DNA of 64,000 bases from Micrococcales bacterium (GTDB lineage Bacteria > Actinomycetota > Actinomycetes > Actinomycetales > Cellulomonadaceae). The notes under the pieces are model-generated. The model saw only the letters and a program-made list of their open reading frames with translations. It searched no databases and was not told where the DNA came from. Position numbers and translations under genes: made by a program. The stretch covers positions 60,085-124,084 of the forward strand of contig WQWY01000006.1 in the NCBI GenBank assembly GCA_009785115.1, in the 5' to 3' direction. How positions within the stretch are numbered: the first letter of the stretch is position 1; every line of letters starts with the position of its first letter. This document shows, piece by piece, positions 16,458 through 25,132 of this stretch.

Positions 16458-17338
16458 CTCAGGAACTCCATCAGGCTCGGGGCTAGGACTCGGGAAGCGG
16501 CGCCCAGCGAGGCCTCGTAGGCGACGCTCTGGGACTGCAGCTGCAAGATCACCTGGGCGAGGTCGATGTCCTCGATCCCGGAGATCTGCGTCTTGAGGTT
16601 CAGGCCCGCGTCGGACAACCTGGTCGTGGCATCCTCGATCCGGTTCTGCCGGGCACCGATCGACGCGAGCTCGGTGCGGATCCTCGTCGAGAAGACGTCG
16701 ACCTGGTCGAGGTAGTCCGCCGGGTTCCCGCCGGCCTCCAGCGTGGAGGCGACGCGGTCCAGCAGCGCGAACAGCGAGCTGTCGCCGCTGCCGAACACGT
16801 TCTGGCCGTCAGCGTCCACCCGGACCTCGGTGCCGTCGGCGACGATGCGGTCCACCGAGCCGGCGGGGTTGCCCGTCCACGCGTACGTCGTGGGGTCGAA
16901 GGCGTGGCCCGCCGCGGACGTGCCGGCGAACACCGTGCGGCCCAGGAAGGTCGTGTTGGCGGTCTGGATCATCCCGGAGCGGATCTCGCGGATCTCGATG
17001 GCCAGGGCGTCCTTGGCGACCTGCGGCAGCGAGGTGTTGCCGCCCTGGATCATCAGGTCACGGGCGCGGCGCAGGGTGCTCGACGCGGTCTGCAGCGCGG
17101 TGTCGGCGGTGGTCAGCCAGCTCTTCGCGTCGGTGACGTTGCGCTCGTACTGGACGTTGCGGGTCTGCTCTCCGCGCAGCGACAGCAGCTGGGCGGCGTA
17201 CGCGGGGTCGTCGGAGGCCTTGGTGACCTTCTTGCCGCTGGACAGCTGGGCCTGCAGCGTCGAGATCGACGACAGGTTGGTCTGGAGGTTGGCGAGGGTC
17301 GAGTGCTGGATCGTCTGAGAGGTGATGCGTCCGATCAT
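16454..17338 (-). CDS. flgL: Hook-filament junction protein FlgL
   Basis: FlgL (HAP3) joins hook and filament; exported through the flagellar type III system. The 294-residue protein has the flagellin-like N-terminal helix (LANLQTNLSSISTLQAQLSS, GKKVTKASDDP) and the matching C-terminal helices (GIEDIDLAQVILQLQSQSVA, ending SLMEFLR). ATG 17338 begins the conserved MIGRIT block, two bases after the flgK stop. The frame is open to 17578 but that part is antisense-like and lies inside flgK. Confidence 0.95.
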   Translation of the reverse strand: MIGRITSQTIQHSTLANLQTNLSSISTLQAQLSSGKKVTKASDDPAYAAQLLSLRGEQTRNVQYERNVTDAKSWLTTADTALQTASSTLRRARDLMIQGGNTSLPQVAKDALAIEIREIRSGMIQTANTTFLGRTVFAGTSAAGHAFDPTTYAWTGNPAGSVDRIVADGTEVRVDADGQNVFGSGDSSLFALLDRVASTLEAGGNPADYLDQVDVFSTRIRTELASIGARQNRIEDATTRLSDAGLNLKTQISGIEDIDLAQVILQLQSQSVAYEASLGAASRVLAPSLMEFLR

Positions 17339-17340
17339 GC

Positions 17341-18753
17341 TCACACCGCCATTCGGTTGATGAGGGTGTCGAGGATCTCGTCGATCGTGGACATCACGCG
17401 TGCGGCGGCCTGGTAGGCCCGCTGGAACGTGAGCAGGTTCACGGTCTCCTCGTCGGAGTCGACAGACATGCCGGCCAGCTGTTCGGCGGCCACGGCCGCG
17501 CGCGCCTGGTCGGCGACCCGTGCGGACGACATCGCGGCCGCCGTCTGCGAACCGGTGTCCACGACGAGCCGCGACCACAGGTCGTCGGCGCCGCCGGGCT
17601 TCAGGGCGAGCTTGGAGATCTCCTTGGCGATCGAGCCGTCGTAGCCGCCGATCGCCGGGTCAGCGAGGGCCACCTGGCTGGGGTCGCTGATCGACACCGC
17701 GATGGTGGACGCGGAGGTGCCGGTGAAGAACGTCCCGTCCCCGCCGGGCCCTCCGGGGCTCCCGTCGACGGTGACCGCGGTGGAGTGCAGCGCGTTGACG
17801 TCGCTGATGAGCTGGGCGGCGATCTCGTCCAGACGCGCGCCGGCCGTGGCGAGGACGCCCCCGGCGTCGGCGGGGGCCAGGGCGGTCAGGTGCCCGGCCA
17901 CGGAGCCCCCGGTCAGGGTGACCGGGACTCCTGGGTGGTTGCTCCACTGCAGCGTGACGGGGGTCCCGGCCGCGACCTCGGAGAAGGTGGTGGCTCCGCT
18001 GAGCGACAGCGCGGAGACGCGGTTGCCGCTGACCAGGGCGTTGCCGCCGACCATGACGTCGATCTGACCGTCGGGCCGGTGCACCGCGCTCGCGCCGACC
18101 GTCGACGACAGCTGGGTGATGAGGAGGTCGCGCTGGTCCTGCAGCTCCCCGGCGGGGAGGCCGTTGGCGGTCAGGCCGAGGATCCTGGTGTTCAGGTCAG
18201 CGATCGACGCGGCGGTCGAGTTCACCTGGTCGACCAGGGCCGACGTCGCGGAGAACGTGTTCTTCCACTGCAGGGAGATCGCGTCGTGCAGCGAGCCCAG
18301 CTTGTCAGCGACCCCCTGGGCCTTGGTGAGCAGGACGGACCTGTTCGCCGCCTCGGCAGGGTTGTTCGCCGCCTCTTGCCAGGTGTTCCAGAACTCCCCG
18401 AGCTGGGCGGAGAGAGAGTCCCTCGAGGTCTCTCCCAGCGCGCTCTCCAGCTGGGACAGGGCGCTGGCCCGGGCCTGCAGGAACGAGGCGCTGCCTGTCG
18501 CGGAGCGCAGCCGGGCGTCGACGAACGCGTCGGTCAGCCGGTCGATGCTCGAGACCAGCACCCCGTTCCCCACGCCGTCGGTCTTGGAGAAGAAGGCAGG
18601 GACCTCGGTACCAGCGATCGACGTCATGTTGGCACGCTGGCGCGTGTACCCGACCGTGTTCAGGTTCGCCAGGTTCTGTGCAGCGACGTTGATGGCCTGA
18701 CGCTGCGCGATGAGCGAGCTCAGTGCCGTGCTGATCCCCGAGAATGTGCTCAT
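17341..18753 (-). CDS. flgK: Hook-associated protein FlgK
   Basis: FlgK (HAP1), first junction protein on the hook. Residues 1-100 contain MSTFSGISTALSSLIAQRQA, NLANLNTVGYTRQR and GVLVSSIDRLTDAFV; the C-terminus has ESVN-type DSDEETVNLLTFQRAYQAAA and VMSTIDEILDTLINRM, both typical. At 470 residues it is slightly short compared with enteric FlgK (about 545), with a reduced middle domain. ATG 18753 is the conserved start; its context overlaps the flgN stop region with 2 bp between. Confidence 0.95.
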   Translation of the reverse strand: MSTFSGISTALSSLIAQRQAINVAAQNLANLNTVGYTRQRANMTSIAGTEVPAFFSKTDGVGNGVLVSSIDRLTDAFVDARLRSATGSASFLQARASALSQLESALGETSRDSLSAQLGEFWNTWQEAANNPAEAANRSVLLTKAQGVADKLGSLHDAISLQWKNTFSATSALVDQVNSTAASIADLNTRILGLTANGLPAGELQDQRDLLITQLSSTVGASAVHRPDGQIDVMVGGNALVSGNRVSALSLSGATTFSEVAAGTPVTLQWSNHPGVPVTLTGGSVAGHLTALAPADAGGVLATAGARLDEIAAQLISDVNALHSTAVTVDGSPGGPGGDGTFFTGTSASTIAVSISDPSQVALADPAIGGYDGSIAKEISKLALKPGGADDLWSRLVVDTGSQTAAAMSSARVADQARAAVAAEQLAGMSVDSDEETVNLLTFQRAYQAAARVMSTIDEILDTLINRMAV

Positions 18754-18755
18754 CG

Positions 18756-19235
18756 TCACATCGCCCGATCGACGAGCTGCGCCACCGCCGTCTGGGCGGC
18801 GCTCTGCCCGCTGTCGTCGTAGGTCATGACGGACTTCTGCAGACCGGCCAGGGCCTCCTGGGCGGCCTTGTGGCTGATCGCGAGCAGGTCGCGGTTGCCG
18901 GCCCCCAGCGAGGCGATCTCGGCGGTCAGGGAGCAGAACGCGTCGCGGTGCGCGCGCAGCAGCTCGTCCCAGGGGGCGGGTGCGGCCGAGGCCAGGGTGT
19001 TGAGGCTGCACCCTGGCTCGAGGCCGAGCATGACCGCGGCCTCGTCGGCCTCGATGGCGCGGCCGAGGTCGGCGGCCCGGATCTCGTCCAGCACGTTCTC
19101 CACCTCACGCGTGGCGTGCGAGAGCCACCGGGTGCGGCCTGAGGTGATGATCAGCTGCTCTTCTTCGAGCTTGAACACGAGAAGCTCGAGCAGGTGGCGC
19201 TCACGCCAGAGAACCTCGGACAAGTTCATCAGCAC
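18756..19235 (-). CDS. flgN: FlgN-family export chaperone
   Basis: A 159-residue, mostly helical protein in the place of FlgN, the chaperone that delivers FlgK and FlgL to the export gate. It opens LSEVLWRERHLLELLVFKLE, the usual FlgN N-terminal helix, and contains ATREVENVLDEIR and a C-terminal amphipathic helix (QEALAGLQKSVMTYDD) that would bind FlgK/FlgL. GTG 19235 is preferred because GAGGAG sits eight bases upstream; ATG 19229 is possible. It is the first gene of the minus-strand operon and has a sigma-28-type promoter about 40 bp upstream. Confidence 0.88.
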   Translation of the reverse strand: MLMNLSEVLWRERHLLELLVFKLEEEQLIITSGRTRWLSHATREVENVLDEIRAADLGRAIEADEAAVMLGLEPGCSLNTLASAAPAPWDELLRAHRDAFCSLTAEIASLGAGNRDLLAISHKAAQEALAGLQKSVMTYDDSGQSAAQTAVAQLVDRAM

Positions 19236-19274
19236 GGGTTCGTCTCCTCAAGGTCCCAGAAAGGTCTTGCCCAT

Positions 19275-19302
19275 CCATCGGTTGTGCTGGGGAGGTTCTG
19301 AC
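19275..19302 (-). promoter_or_regulatory. Sigma-28-type promoter of the flgN operon
   Basis: On the minus strand GTCA, 16 bases, then ACCGATGG. This fits the CTCA-N16-GCCGATCR pattern seen at other late flagellar genes in the window, with two or three deviations. It lies 40 bp before the flgN start. Confidence 0.65.
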
Positions 19303-19381
19303 GAAGTCCGTCAAGACATGGGGCCGACCGTGTGACGAGCGGTCGCCGTGCTGATCCTCAGGGCTCCGTGCGGGTTACGGG

Positions 19382-19508
19382 GCGGGTGAAAAGAATGTGC
19401 CGGAGGGCGGGTGAAGTCTGCTCAGGGGCTCGTGGATCGCGCCGGAAGAGCGAAGACCGTCCCGGTTCGCGCGTCCGGATCGCCCCGATCGTGCCGATCT
19501 GGGTGAAG
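19382..19508 (+). promoter_or_regulatory. GTGAA boxes and possible promoter upstream of fliA
   Basis: GCGGGTGAAAAG (19382-19393) and GGGCGGGTGAAG (19405-19416) have GTGAA cores 25 bases apart; a third GGGTGAAG is at 19501-19508. Two similar boxes, 24 bases apart, precede flgB at 33935-33968. CTCA-N16-GCCGGAAG (19421-19448) is a poor sigma-28 match and may allow weak self-activation. The gene-free stretch 19236-19557 holds these and the flgN promoter, and nothing else I can name. Confidence 0.4.
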
Positions 19509-19557
19509 AGGTGCGCGATCCATCTCCTCCGCCTAGGGGCTCAAGCCCGAGGCCTTC

Positions 19558-20448
19558 GTGGTCGAGAAACCCACCGTGACCAAAGACGAACAGCCAACCG
19601 TCGAAGAACTGATCCTCGACCACCTGCCGCTCGTCGGCTACCACGTGACAGAGATGCTGCACCGCGTCCCGCCGACCGTCTCTCGTGACGAGCTGGCTTC
19701 CGCCGGAAATCTCGCGCTGGTGCTCGCCGCGAAGGCCTACGACCCGACCACGGGTGTGCCGTTCGCTCGTTACGCGGCGCTGCGCATCTCCGGGGCCCTG
19801 CTCGACGAGCTGCGCTCGATGGACTGGGCGACCCGCGGTGCCAGGCGTCGGGCCCGTGAGCTGGGCAACGCGGCCGACTCTCTGCGCGCGACGCTGGGAC
19901 GTACCCCGACCCGCGAAGAGCTCGCGGAGTCGATGGGCACGGACACGGCCACGGTGGACGCCGCCCGGATGGATGCCGAGCGTCGCGTGCTGTCGATCGA
20001 CGCCACCGACCACCCCGTGTCGGAGACCATCCGGGACGAGGACGTCACTCCTGAGGAGTCGTTGCTGGCCAACGAGCGCATCCACTGGTTGCGCAGCGCC
20101 GTGACGTGCCTGCCCGACAGGCTGCGGACCGTGGTCGAGGGCCTGTTCCTCGAGGAGAGGTCTGTCGCCGAGCTCGCCAGCGAGCTGGGGGTCACCCAGT
20201 CGCGGATCTCCCAGATGCGCACCGAGGCCCTCGGTCTGTTGCGCGACGGGATGAACAACAGCCTCGACCCCGACCTGGTGCCCACCCCGGCGCGCGAGGG
20301 CGTGGCCGAGCGGCGTCGGCGCGACTACTTCGCCGCTGTGGCCGCCCGGGCCTCGAGCCAGCCGATGCTCGACCGGATCCCGACCCAGCGCACCGCCCCG
20401 GCGGCCCGGCCCGTCGAGGCCCGGGACCTGGACCGCGCGAGCGCCTGA
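19558..20448 (+). CDS. fliA: Motility sigma factor FliA (sigma-28 / WhiG family)
   Basis: RNA polymerase sigma factor for late flagellar genes. Region 2 reads FARYAALRISGALLDELRSM followed by DWATRGARR, the hallmark of FliA/WhiG/SigD; region 3 includes LGRTPTREELAESMG; region 4 shows LPDRLRTVVEGLFLEERS, then VAELASELGVTQSRISQMR (helix-turn-helix). The 296-residue length is a little above the usual 240-270 because of a Pro/Arg-rich C-terminal tail of about 45 residues. GTG 19558 has GAGG five bases upstream. No flgM anti-sigma gene is adjacent or seen in the window. Confidence 0.95.
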   Translation: MVEKPTVTKDEQPTVEELILDHLPLVGYHVTEMLHRVPPTVSRDELASAGNLALVLAAKAYDPTTGVPFARYAALRISGALLDELRSMDWATRGARRRARELGNAADSLRATLGRTPTREELAESMGTDTATVDAARMDAERRVLSIDATDHPVSETIRDEDVTPEESLLANERIHWLRSAVTCLPDRLRTVVEGLFLEERSVAELASELGVTQSRISQMRTEALGLLRDGMNNSLDPDLVPTPAREGVAERRRRDYFAAVAARASSQPMLDRIPTQRTAPAARPVEARDLDRASA

Positions 20449-20452
20449 GCGT

Positions 20453-20502
20453 CGCCTCGTGCCCGCTCGCGCCCGACAGCGAGCGTGAGCGGGCACGAGG
20501 CG
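20453..20502 (+). terminator. Hairpin terminator after fliA
   Basis: Arms CGCCTCGTGCCCGCTC (20453-20468) and GAGCGGGCACGAGGCG (20487-20502) are perfect complements across an 18-base loop, starting five bases after the fliA stop. Confidence 0.75.
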
Positions 20503-20644
20503 CGTCCAAGCACCACCGTCGCCCCTGAGGGTGTGTGCCTTCTGGGCGATCTGGGGCGAATCGCCCCGGAAGAGGGGAGCCCTTGGGTAGTCTCGCGCGG
20601 GTACGAGGCTGATCGGCCTCGTCCAGGTGACGAGGAGGACCTCT

Positions 20645-21331
20645 GTGCGAAGCCCGAAGCGTTCTGTGACGATCACCGCGGTCGCGGTGGCTCTCGTGGT
20701 CGGGGTGGCGGGCTGCTCCGCGAGCGACCCCGACCCGGACCCGACGACGACCGCCGCGTCGACGCAGGAGCCCTCGGGCGAGCCGACCTCTGACGTGGTG
20801 GCCTCACCGGCGCCCGACGGCTTCCAGCTGGCCACGGCTCCGGCGTCAGGCTTCCGCCTGGCGCTGCCGAGCGAGTGGTCGGCGGTCGAGATCGAGACCG
20901 TCATGGAAGACCCGCAGATCCTCGCGCTGCTGGACGACGTCGCCGCACGCCTGGGCGCGTCGGCCGACCAGCTCGTCGGCGCGGGTCTGGACCTGATCGC
21001 GGTCGGTGCTGACGGCGACAACGTCAACGTCACCAGGCCGAACCCGGGCTCGTTGACCGCGCCGGGCGTCGAGGGGCAGATCAGGGCGCAGCTGATGAGC
21101 GCGTTCTCCGCGAACGACATCACCATCAGCCAGGTGACCACCGCCGTCGGCCCCGCCATGGTCGCCAGCTACACCGCGTCGATGATGGGTGCCACGGTGC
21201 ACCAGGTCCAGATCTACCAGCAGGTCACCTCGTCGGAGATCTCGGTCATCACCGTCACCCACGGGGACCTCGACGCCGCGAAGGCCCTGGCCGACGTGAT
21301 CGTGGACACCCTTCAGCCGAGGCGCGGCTGA
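20645..21331 (+). CDS. Predicted lipoprotein of unknown function
   Basis: 228 residues from GTG 20645, which has GAGGAGG eight bases upstream; the frame opens at 20627 but that start lacks a site. The N-terminus is a lipoprotein signal: RSPKR, a hydrophobic run, then lipobox VAGC with Cys 24. A Pro/Thr/Asp-rich linker follows (about 25-55), then a domain with FRLALPSEWSAVEIETVM and a C-terminal FITVTH-like strand (ISVITVTHGDLDAAKALADV). This resembles the PsbP/Mog1-like lipoproteins that many actinobacteria secrete, but the match is by pattern only. It is anchored outside the membrane. Confidence 0.75.
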   Translation: MRSPKRSVTITAVAVALVVGVAGCSASDPDPDPTTTAASTQEPSGEPTSDVVASPAPDGFQLATAPASGFRLALPSEWSAVEIETVMEDPQILALLDDVAARLGASADQLVGAGLDLIAVGADGDNVNVTRPNPGSLTAPGVEGQIRAQLMSAFSANDITISQVTTAVGPAMVASYTASMMGATVHQVQIYQQVTSSEISVITVTHGDLDAAKALADVIVDTLQPRRG

Positions 21332-21345
21332 GCAGCACGTCTGAC

Positions 21346-21398
21346 GAGAACGCCAGCGGCGGTCACCCCCGAGCCGGGTGACCGCCGCTGGCGTTCTC
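21346..21398. terminator. Bidirectional terminator with 22-bp perfect arms
   Basis: The arms at 21346-21367 and 21377-21398 (beginning GAGAACGCCAGCGGCGG) are perfect complements over a 9-base loop. It lies between convergent genes (lipoprotein and EAL/HDOD gene 2). Confidence 0.85.
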
Positions 21399-21425
21399 CT
21401 CCGGGCAGGGCCGCGCGAGGCCGGC

Positions 21426-22586
21426 TCAGGTCAGGCCCGGCAGCAGCTCGCGGGACTCGACCACCGCGGTGATCCAGGCTCGGGAGACGGCCCACGGGTC
21501 CATCCCGAGCGTCGCCACCCCCGCGGGGTCGCCGGCCTCGTGGGCCGCGACGGCACCCACCGCCGAGCCCAGCTGCCCGCGTCGGGCCAGCAGCGCCGCG
21601 CTGACCTGGCTCGAGACCCCGGCTCGTTCGGTCAGCCAGTCGATCGGGAAGCGGCGCACGTCGGCCAGGCCAGACAGCAGCCCCGTCGTGTACCCGGCCT
21701 CGCGCCCGGTCAGCTCGGCCACCGCGTGAGCCCTGGAGAGGATCGCCCACAGCGCGTCGACGCCGTCGGACCTGGCACCGGACAGTGCCGCCACCGCGAT
21801 GGTCCGCAGCCGGCGCGGCCCGGCCAGCACAGTGGCGTGCGGGACGGAGTCGACCCGGTGACGCAACGCCACGGCCGAGGAGTTGACCTGGCGCAGCACC
21901 GCGACCGACAGCTCGGGAGAGGTAGAGATCAGGTCGGCGACCTGCGCGGGCTCGGCCGGCTGGCGGTCCAGCATGGCCAGCAGCTCCAGACAGTGGGCCT
22001 CCACGGCGGCCAGCTGACCCTCGTGACGCTCGTCGTCGGGATACACCCAGGCCGCCTCGGCCATGTCTGCCCCCGCGGCGAGAGCCCGCTCCAGCGAGGC
22101 TCGTGTCGCCGGGCCGCGGGCGATCACCGTCGCGTCCCCCCGGGCCTCGATGATCCGCGCCAGGTCAGGGTCCTCGGCGTCCACCATGACCGTCTGGACC
22201 ATCTCCAGCGCCCCCAGCTGGGCAGGCGTGCCGCGGAAGTCTCCCAGAGCCAGCGCCACCCCGTGCGCCTTCTGCTCGGCCATCAGCTGGTCCACCTCGG
22301 GCTCCTCCAGGAGCCAGGAGGGCACCTCGAGCAGCGGCTGTGCGATGTCGCCGAGCAGGTCCACGGCCCCGGCCAGCAGCGCCGGGGTCGCCTGCACGCT
22401 CAGCAGGCGCCCCTCGGTCAGCGCCGCCAGGTCGGCGTGCCGGTACTCCTCGTCCACGGCTCGCAGGGTCTCGGTGTCGTGGGAGCCGCTCGGGCAGGCC
22501 GCCCGCACCGTGTACCCGGCCTCCGCGCCGGCACGGTCCACCAGGCGGTGCCGCACCAGCACCGGGTCTTTCCACAAGAGGGACAC
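21426..22586 (-). CDS. Degenerate EAL plus HDOD signalling protein (second of three)
   Basis: 386 residues, paralogous to the proteins at 14731 and 22608. The N-terminal EAL-like half keeps EEYRHADLAALTEGRLLSVQ, LLEVPSW and LALGDFRG but no catalytic residues. The HDOD half has TSPELSVAVLRQVNSSAVAL, VDSVPHATVLAG and a C-terminal helical stretch EAGYTTGLLSGLADV shared by all three. It is the most diverged copy. ATG 22586 lies 21 bp after the stop of copy 3, so the two form one operon read from the promoter at 23830-23857. Confidence 0.82.
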   Translation of the reverse strand: MSLLWKDPVLVRHRLVDRAGAEAGYTVRAACPSGSHDTETLRAVDEEYRHADLAALTEGRLLSVQATPALLAGAVDLLGDIAQPLLEVPSWLLEEPEVDQLMAEQKAHGVALALGDFRGTPAQLGALEMVQTVMVDAEDPDLARIIEARGDATVIARGPATRASLERALAAGADMAEAAWVYPDDERHEGQLAAVEAHCLELLAMLDRQPAEPAQVADLISTSPELSVAVLRQVNSSAVALRHRVDSVPHATVLAGPRRLRTIAVAALSGARSDGVDALWAILSRAHAVAELTGREAGYTTGLLSGLADVRRFPIDWLTERAGVSSQVSAALLARRGQLGSAVGAVAAHEAGDPAGVATLGMDPWAVSRAWITAVVESRELLPGLT

Positions 22587-22607
22587 GGTCTTCTCGCCTC
22601 GGTTTCT

Positions 22608-23792
22608 CTACGGTTCGGCGGTCAGCGCCGCGGCGATCCCGCGTGCTTCGGGCAGGGCGTCCAGCCAGGCTCGGGAGACGGTGTGGGGGTCGATGCCGAA
22701 CGCGAGCGACACCCGTGGGTCGCCGAACTCGTGAGCCCGCACCGAGGCGAGCGCCGCGCCGACAGAACCCTTGAGCGCGACCAGGGCCTCGGTCGCCCCC
22801 TGCGACAACCCCGCCATCTGGGCGAGCCAGGCGGGGTCTATCCGACGCTGGTCGGCCACCGCCGACAGCAGCCCGACGGTGTACCCGGCGTCGTCGGCGG
22901 CCAGGTCCCAGCAGGCCAGCGCCCGGGCGAGCACCTGCCACAGCTCATCGGTGTCGGAGCGGCCCGCTCGGTTCAGGGAGGTGGTGGCCACCGCCGACAG
23001 CAGCCTCGGGCCGACCATGACGACGGCCTGACGCACCGAGTCGATCGGTCGGGGAAGCCCGAACACCGCGGAGTTCACCAGGTGCAGCACCCCGATGGCG
23101 AGGTTCGGGTCGGCGGCCACCAGCCCGATCACGGCGTCCTGGTCGACCGGGTCCTCAGCCAGCAGCGACAGCAGCTCCAGGCAGCTCAGCTCGTCGGCCG
23201 CCAGACCACCCTTCTCCAGGGCGCCCTCGGGCAGGACGCGCCCCTCGACCAGGTCGGCCCCCAGGCCGAACGCCCGCTCGGTGGCCTCGACGGTGCGGGC
23301 CTCTTGAGCGATCACGGCGACCCCCAGGCTGTGGGCCAGGTCGATCAGCTCGCCCAGCTGGTCGTCGGGGGTGGAGGCGTCGACGCTCACCATGGTGACC
23401 TTCGGCAGCAGCGCCACCTCGGCCTCGGTGCCGGTGAACTCGGCCATGGAGGTGCGCAGGCCGCGGGCGTGGCGCCAGGCCACCATCGCGGCGGTCTGCG
23501 GACGCTCGGCGGCGCCGGGGGGCAGGTCGGCGATCATGTGCTCGTCGTCGCTGGTCATCACGCGCCGGGTCGCCTGGAGCAGCAGCGGGTGGCCCGCGGC
23601 GAGGGAGGCCAGGTCGGTCTGGTCGTACTCGGCGTCCAGGCACTCGTCGGGCGCGCTCTCGGCCGCCGGCGCCTGGCGCTGCTGCGGGACGATCCCGTGC
23701 AGGGTGTACGCGGCGACGTGACCTGTGGCGTCCGTCACAGGCTGGTGCACCAGGGTGGGGCCGGGTGGCGCGGAAGACTTGGACGCGAGCAT
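22608..23792 (-). CDS. Degenerate EAL plus HDOD signalling protein (third of three)
   Basis: 394 residues from ATG 23792, which has GGGGAGGACACCGC upstream. It is close to the copy at 14731: shared blocks include AAVIGLV-type DAVIGLVAADPNLAIGVLHL, VNSAVFGLPRPIDSVRQAVV and AGYTVGLLSAVADQRR. The EAL half lacks catalytic residues. The open frame continues upstream to 25451, but that part is antisense to the glycosyltransferase gene and is not used. It has a clear sigma-28-type promoter (CTCC-N16-GCCGATAC), so it is probably made with the late flagellar proteins. Confidence 0.85.
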   Translation of the reverse strand: MLASKSSAPPGPTLVHQPVTDATGHVAAYTLHGIVPQQRQAPAAESAPDECLDAEYDQTDLASLAAGHPLLLQATRRVMTSDDEHMIADLPPGAAERPQTAAMVAWRHARGLRTSMAEFTGTEAEVALLPKVTMVSVDASTPDDQLGELIDLAHSLGVAVIAQEARTVEATERAFGLGADLVEGRVLPEGALEKGGLAADELSCLELLSLLAEDPVDQDAVIGLVAADPNLAIGVLHLVNSAVFGLPRPIDSVRQAVVMVGPRLLSAVATTSLNRAGRSDTDELWQVLARALACWDLAADDAGYTVGLLSAVADQRRIDPAWLAQMAGLSQGATEALVALKGSVGAALASVRAHEFGDPRVSLAFGIDPHTVSRAWLDALPEARGIAAALTAEP

Positions 23793-23829
23793 GCGGTGTC
23801 CTCCCCTGGTGCGCCGGGCGATCCCTCTT

Positions 23830-23857
23830 GTATCGGCAGGTTCCCCGCGATCAGGAG
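23830..23857 (-). promoter_or_regulatory. Sigma-28-type promoter of the EAL/HDOD pair
   Basis: Minus strand: CTCC, 16 bases, GCCGATAC, 38 bp before ATG 23792. It faces the plus-strand promoter at 23895. Confidence 0.7.
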
Positions 23858-23894
23858 CAGACCGCGCCGTGTTCACCCGTGCGACGTGCGACCG

Positions 23895-23923
23895 CTCACA
23901 TGCCGGGGGTCCAGCGCCGATGG
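23895..23923 (+). promoter_or_regulatory. Probable sigma-28-type promoter of glycosyltransferase 1
   Basis: CTCA, 17 bases, GCCGATGG, 32 bp before GTG 23955. The spacer is one base longer than at the other sites. Confidence 0.5.
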
Positions 23924-23954
23924 GTCCGGTGGTCGCCCGACGAGAGGAGCCCGC

Positions 23955-25046
23955 GTGACCCGCCTCCCGGTGAGCATCGTCATCCCGGTCTGGAACCTCG
24001 CCAAGGTCACCGACGAGTGCCTGAGGACGCTGTCGAAGACGCTGGGCGACGACGACCAGGTGGTCGTCGTCGACAACGGCTCGACCGACGGCACCGCACA
24101 GGTGCTCGAACGGTACTCGGACCGGGTCGAGGTCGTGAGCCACGAGAGCAACCTCGGGTTCGCCGCGGGCTGCAACGCTGGCGCCGAGCTGGCCCGCAAC
24201 CCGATCACCGTGTTCCTCAACAACGACACCCTGCCGATGGGGCGCTGGATCGAGCCGCTGGTCGCGCCGTTCTCCGACCCGCAGGTGGGCGCGACCGGGC
24301 CGATGAGCAACTTCGTCTCCGGCTCCCAGCTGCACCAGGGGTCCGCCGGCTCTCAGGTGCGCGGCCTGGCGGACGTCCGACGTACCGCGCTCGCGGCGAT
24401 GGCCGAGGGCAAGGGGAGGACCTGGCCGACGCACCGGCTCGTGGGCTTCGCGCTCGCGGTGCGCACCGAGCTGTTCGCGCAGGTCGGCGGCTTCGACACC
24501 GCCTTCGAGACCGGTGGCTACGAGGATGACGACCTGTGCCGCAGGCTGCAGGCCGCCGGGGCTCGGCTGCTGGTCGTGGCGGGTTCCTACGTCTATCACC
24601 TGGGGCACGCCACCTTCGACGCCAACGGCCTGGACTGGCTGGAGATCGAGCGTCGCAACGGCGAGGTGCTGGCTGCCAAGACCCGTGCCTCGGCACCGTT
24701 GTCCCTGGTGGTCGACTGTGACGCCGGCTTCGAGGAGTCGGCGCGGTCCATGATCGAGCTGGTCGACCTGTGCCGCCTTCAGGTCGAGCTGGTGCTCGTG
24801 GAGCACGGCGACGGGGTGGCCCGAGACCTGGCGGGGCAGATCAGCGGCGGAGACGTCACCGTCGTGGACTGTCCGCCCGATGTTGACGGCGTCCGCCGCG
24901 GGCTGGCCGCGGCGACCGGCCGCCGCCGGGTCTCGATCCGCGGCGGGGAGGCTGTCGACGTCGCCACGCTGCGCGACTTCGCCGCCGACCCGGGCGCGGA
25001 CTTCACCGCCCGCCACGTCGGCACCCCCCGGGTCTTGGTGCCATAG
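23955..25046 (+). CDS. Family-2 glycosyltransferase 1
   Basis: GT-A fold transferase of 363 residues that would move a sugar from a nucleotide donor. Seen: SIVIPVWNLAKVTDECLRTL, VVVVDNGSTDGT, ESNLGFAAGCNAGAE, and the DxD-type metal site in FLNNDTLPMGRW; then GFDTAFETGGYEDDDLCRRL, the acceptor/base region. A C-terminal 110-residue part after about 250 is not catalytic. GTG 23955 has GAGAGGAG upstream. It lies in the island between fliA and flagellin under a sigma-28-type promoter, so flagellin or another surface protein is a likely acceptor, by inference. Confidence 0.88.
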   Translation: MTRLPVSIVIPVWNLAKVTDECLRTLSKTLGDDDQVVVVDNGSTDGTAQVLERYSDRVEVVSHESNLGFAAGCNAGAELARNPITVFLNNDTLPMGRWIEPLVAPFSDPQVGATGPMSNFVSGSQLHQGSAGSQVRGLADVRRTALAAMAEGKGRTWPTHRLVGFALAVRTELFAQVGGFDTAFETGGYEDDDLCRRLQAAGARLLVVAGSYVYHLGHATFDANGLDWLEIERRNGEVLAAKTRASAPLSLVVDCDAGFEESARSMIELVDLCRLQVELVLVEHGDGVARDLAGQISGGDVTVVDCPPDVDGVRRGLAAATGRRRVSIRGGEAVDVATLRDFAADPGADFTARHVGTPRVLVP

Positions 25047-25057
25047 CCCCAGATGCT

Positions 25058-25107
25058 GAGACGGGTGCCAGGAAGACGGCTTCGACCGTCTTCCTGGCAC
25101 CCGTCTC
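25058..25107. terminator. Bidirectional terminator with 22-bp perfect arms
   Basis: Arms 25058-25079 and 25086-25107 (starting GAGACGGGTGCCAGGAAG) pair perfectly around a 6-base loop. It separates the convergent glycosyltransferase 1 and methyltransferase genes. Confidence 0.85.
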
Positions 25108-25132
25108 GCTCGGTGGGCGGCACACCTGGGGC

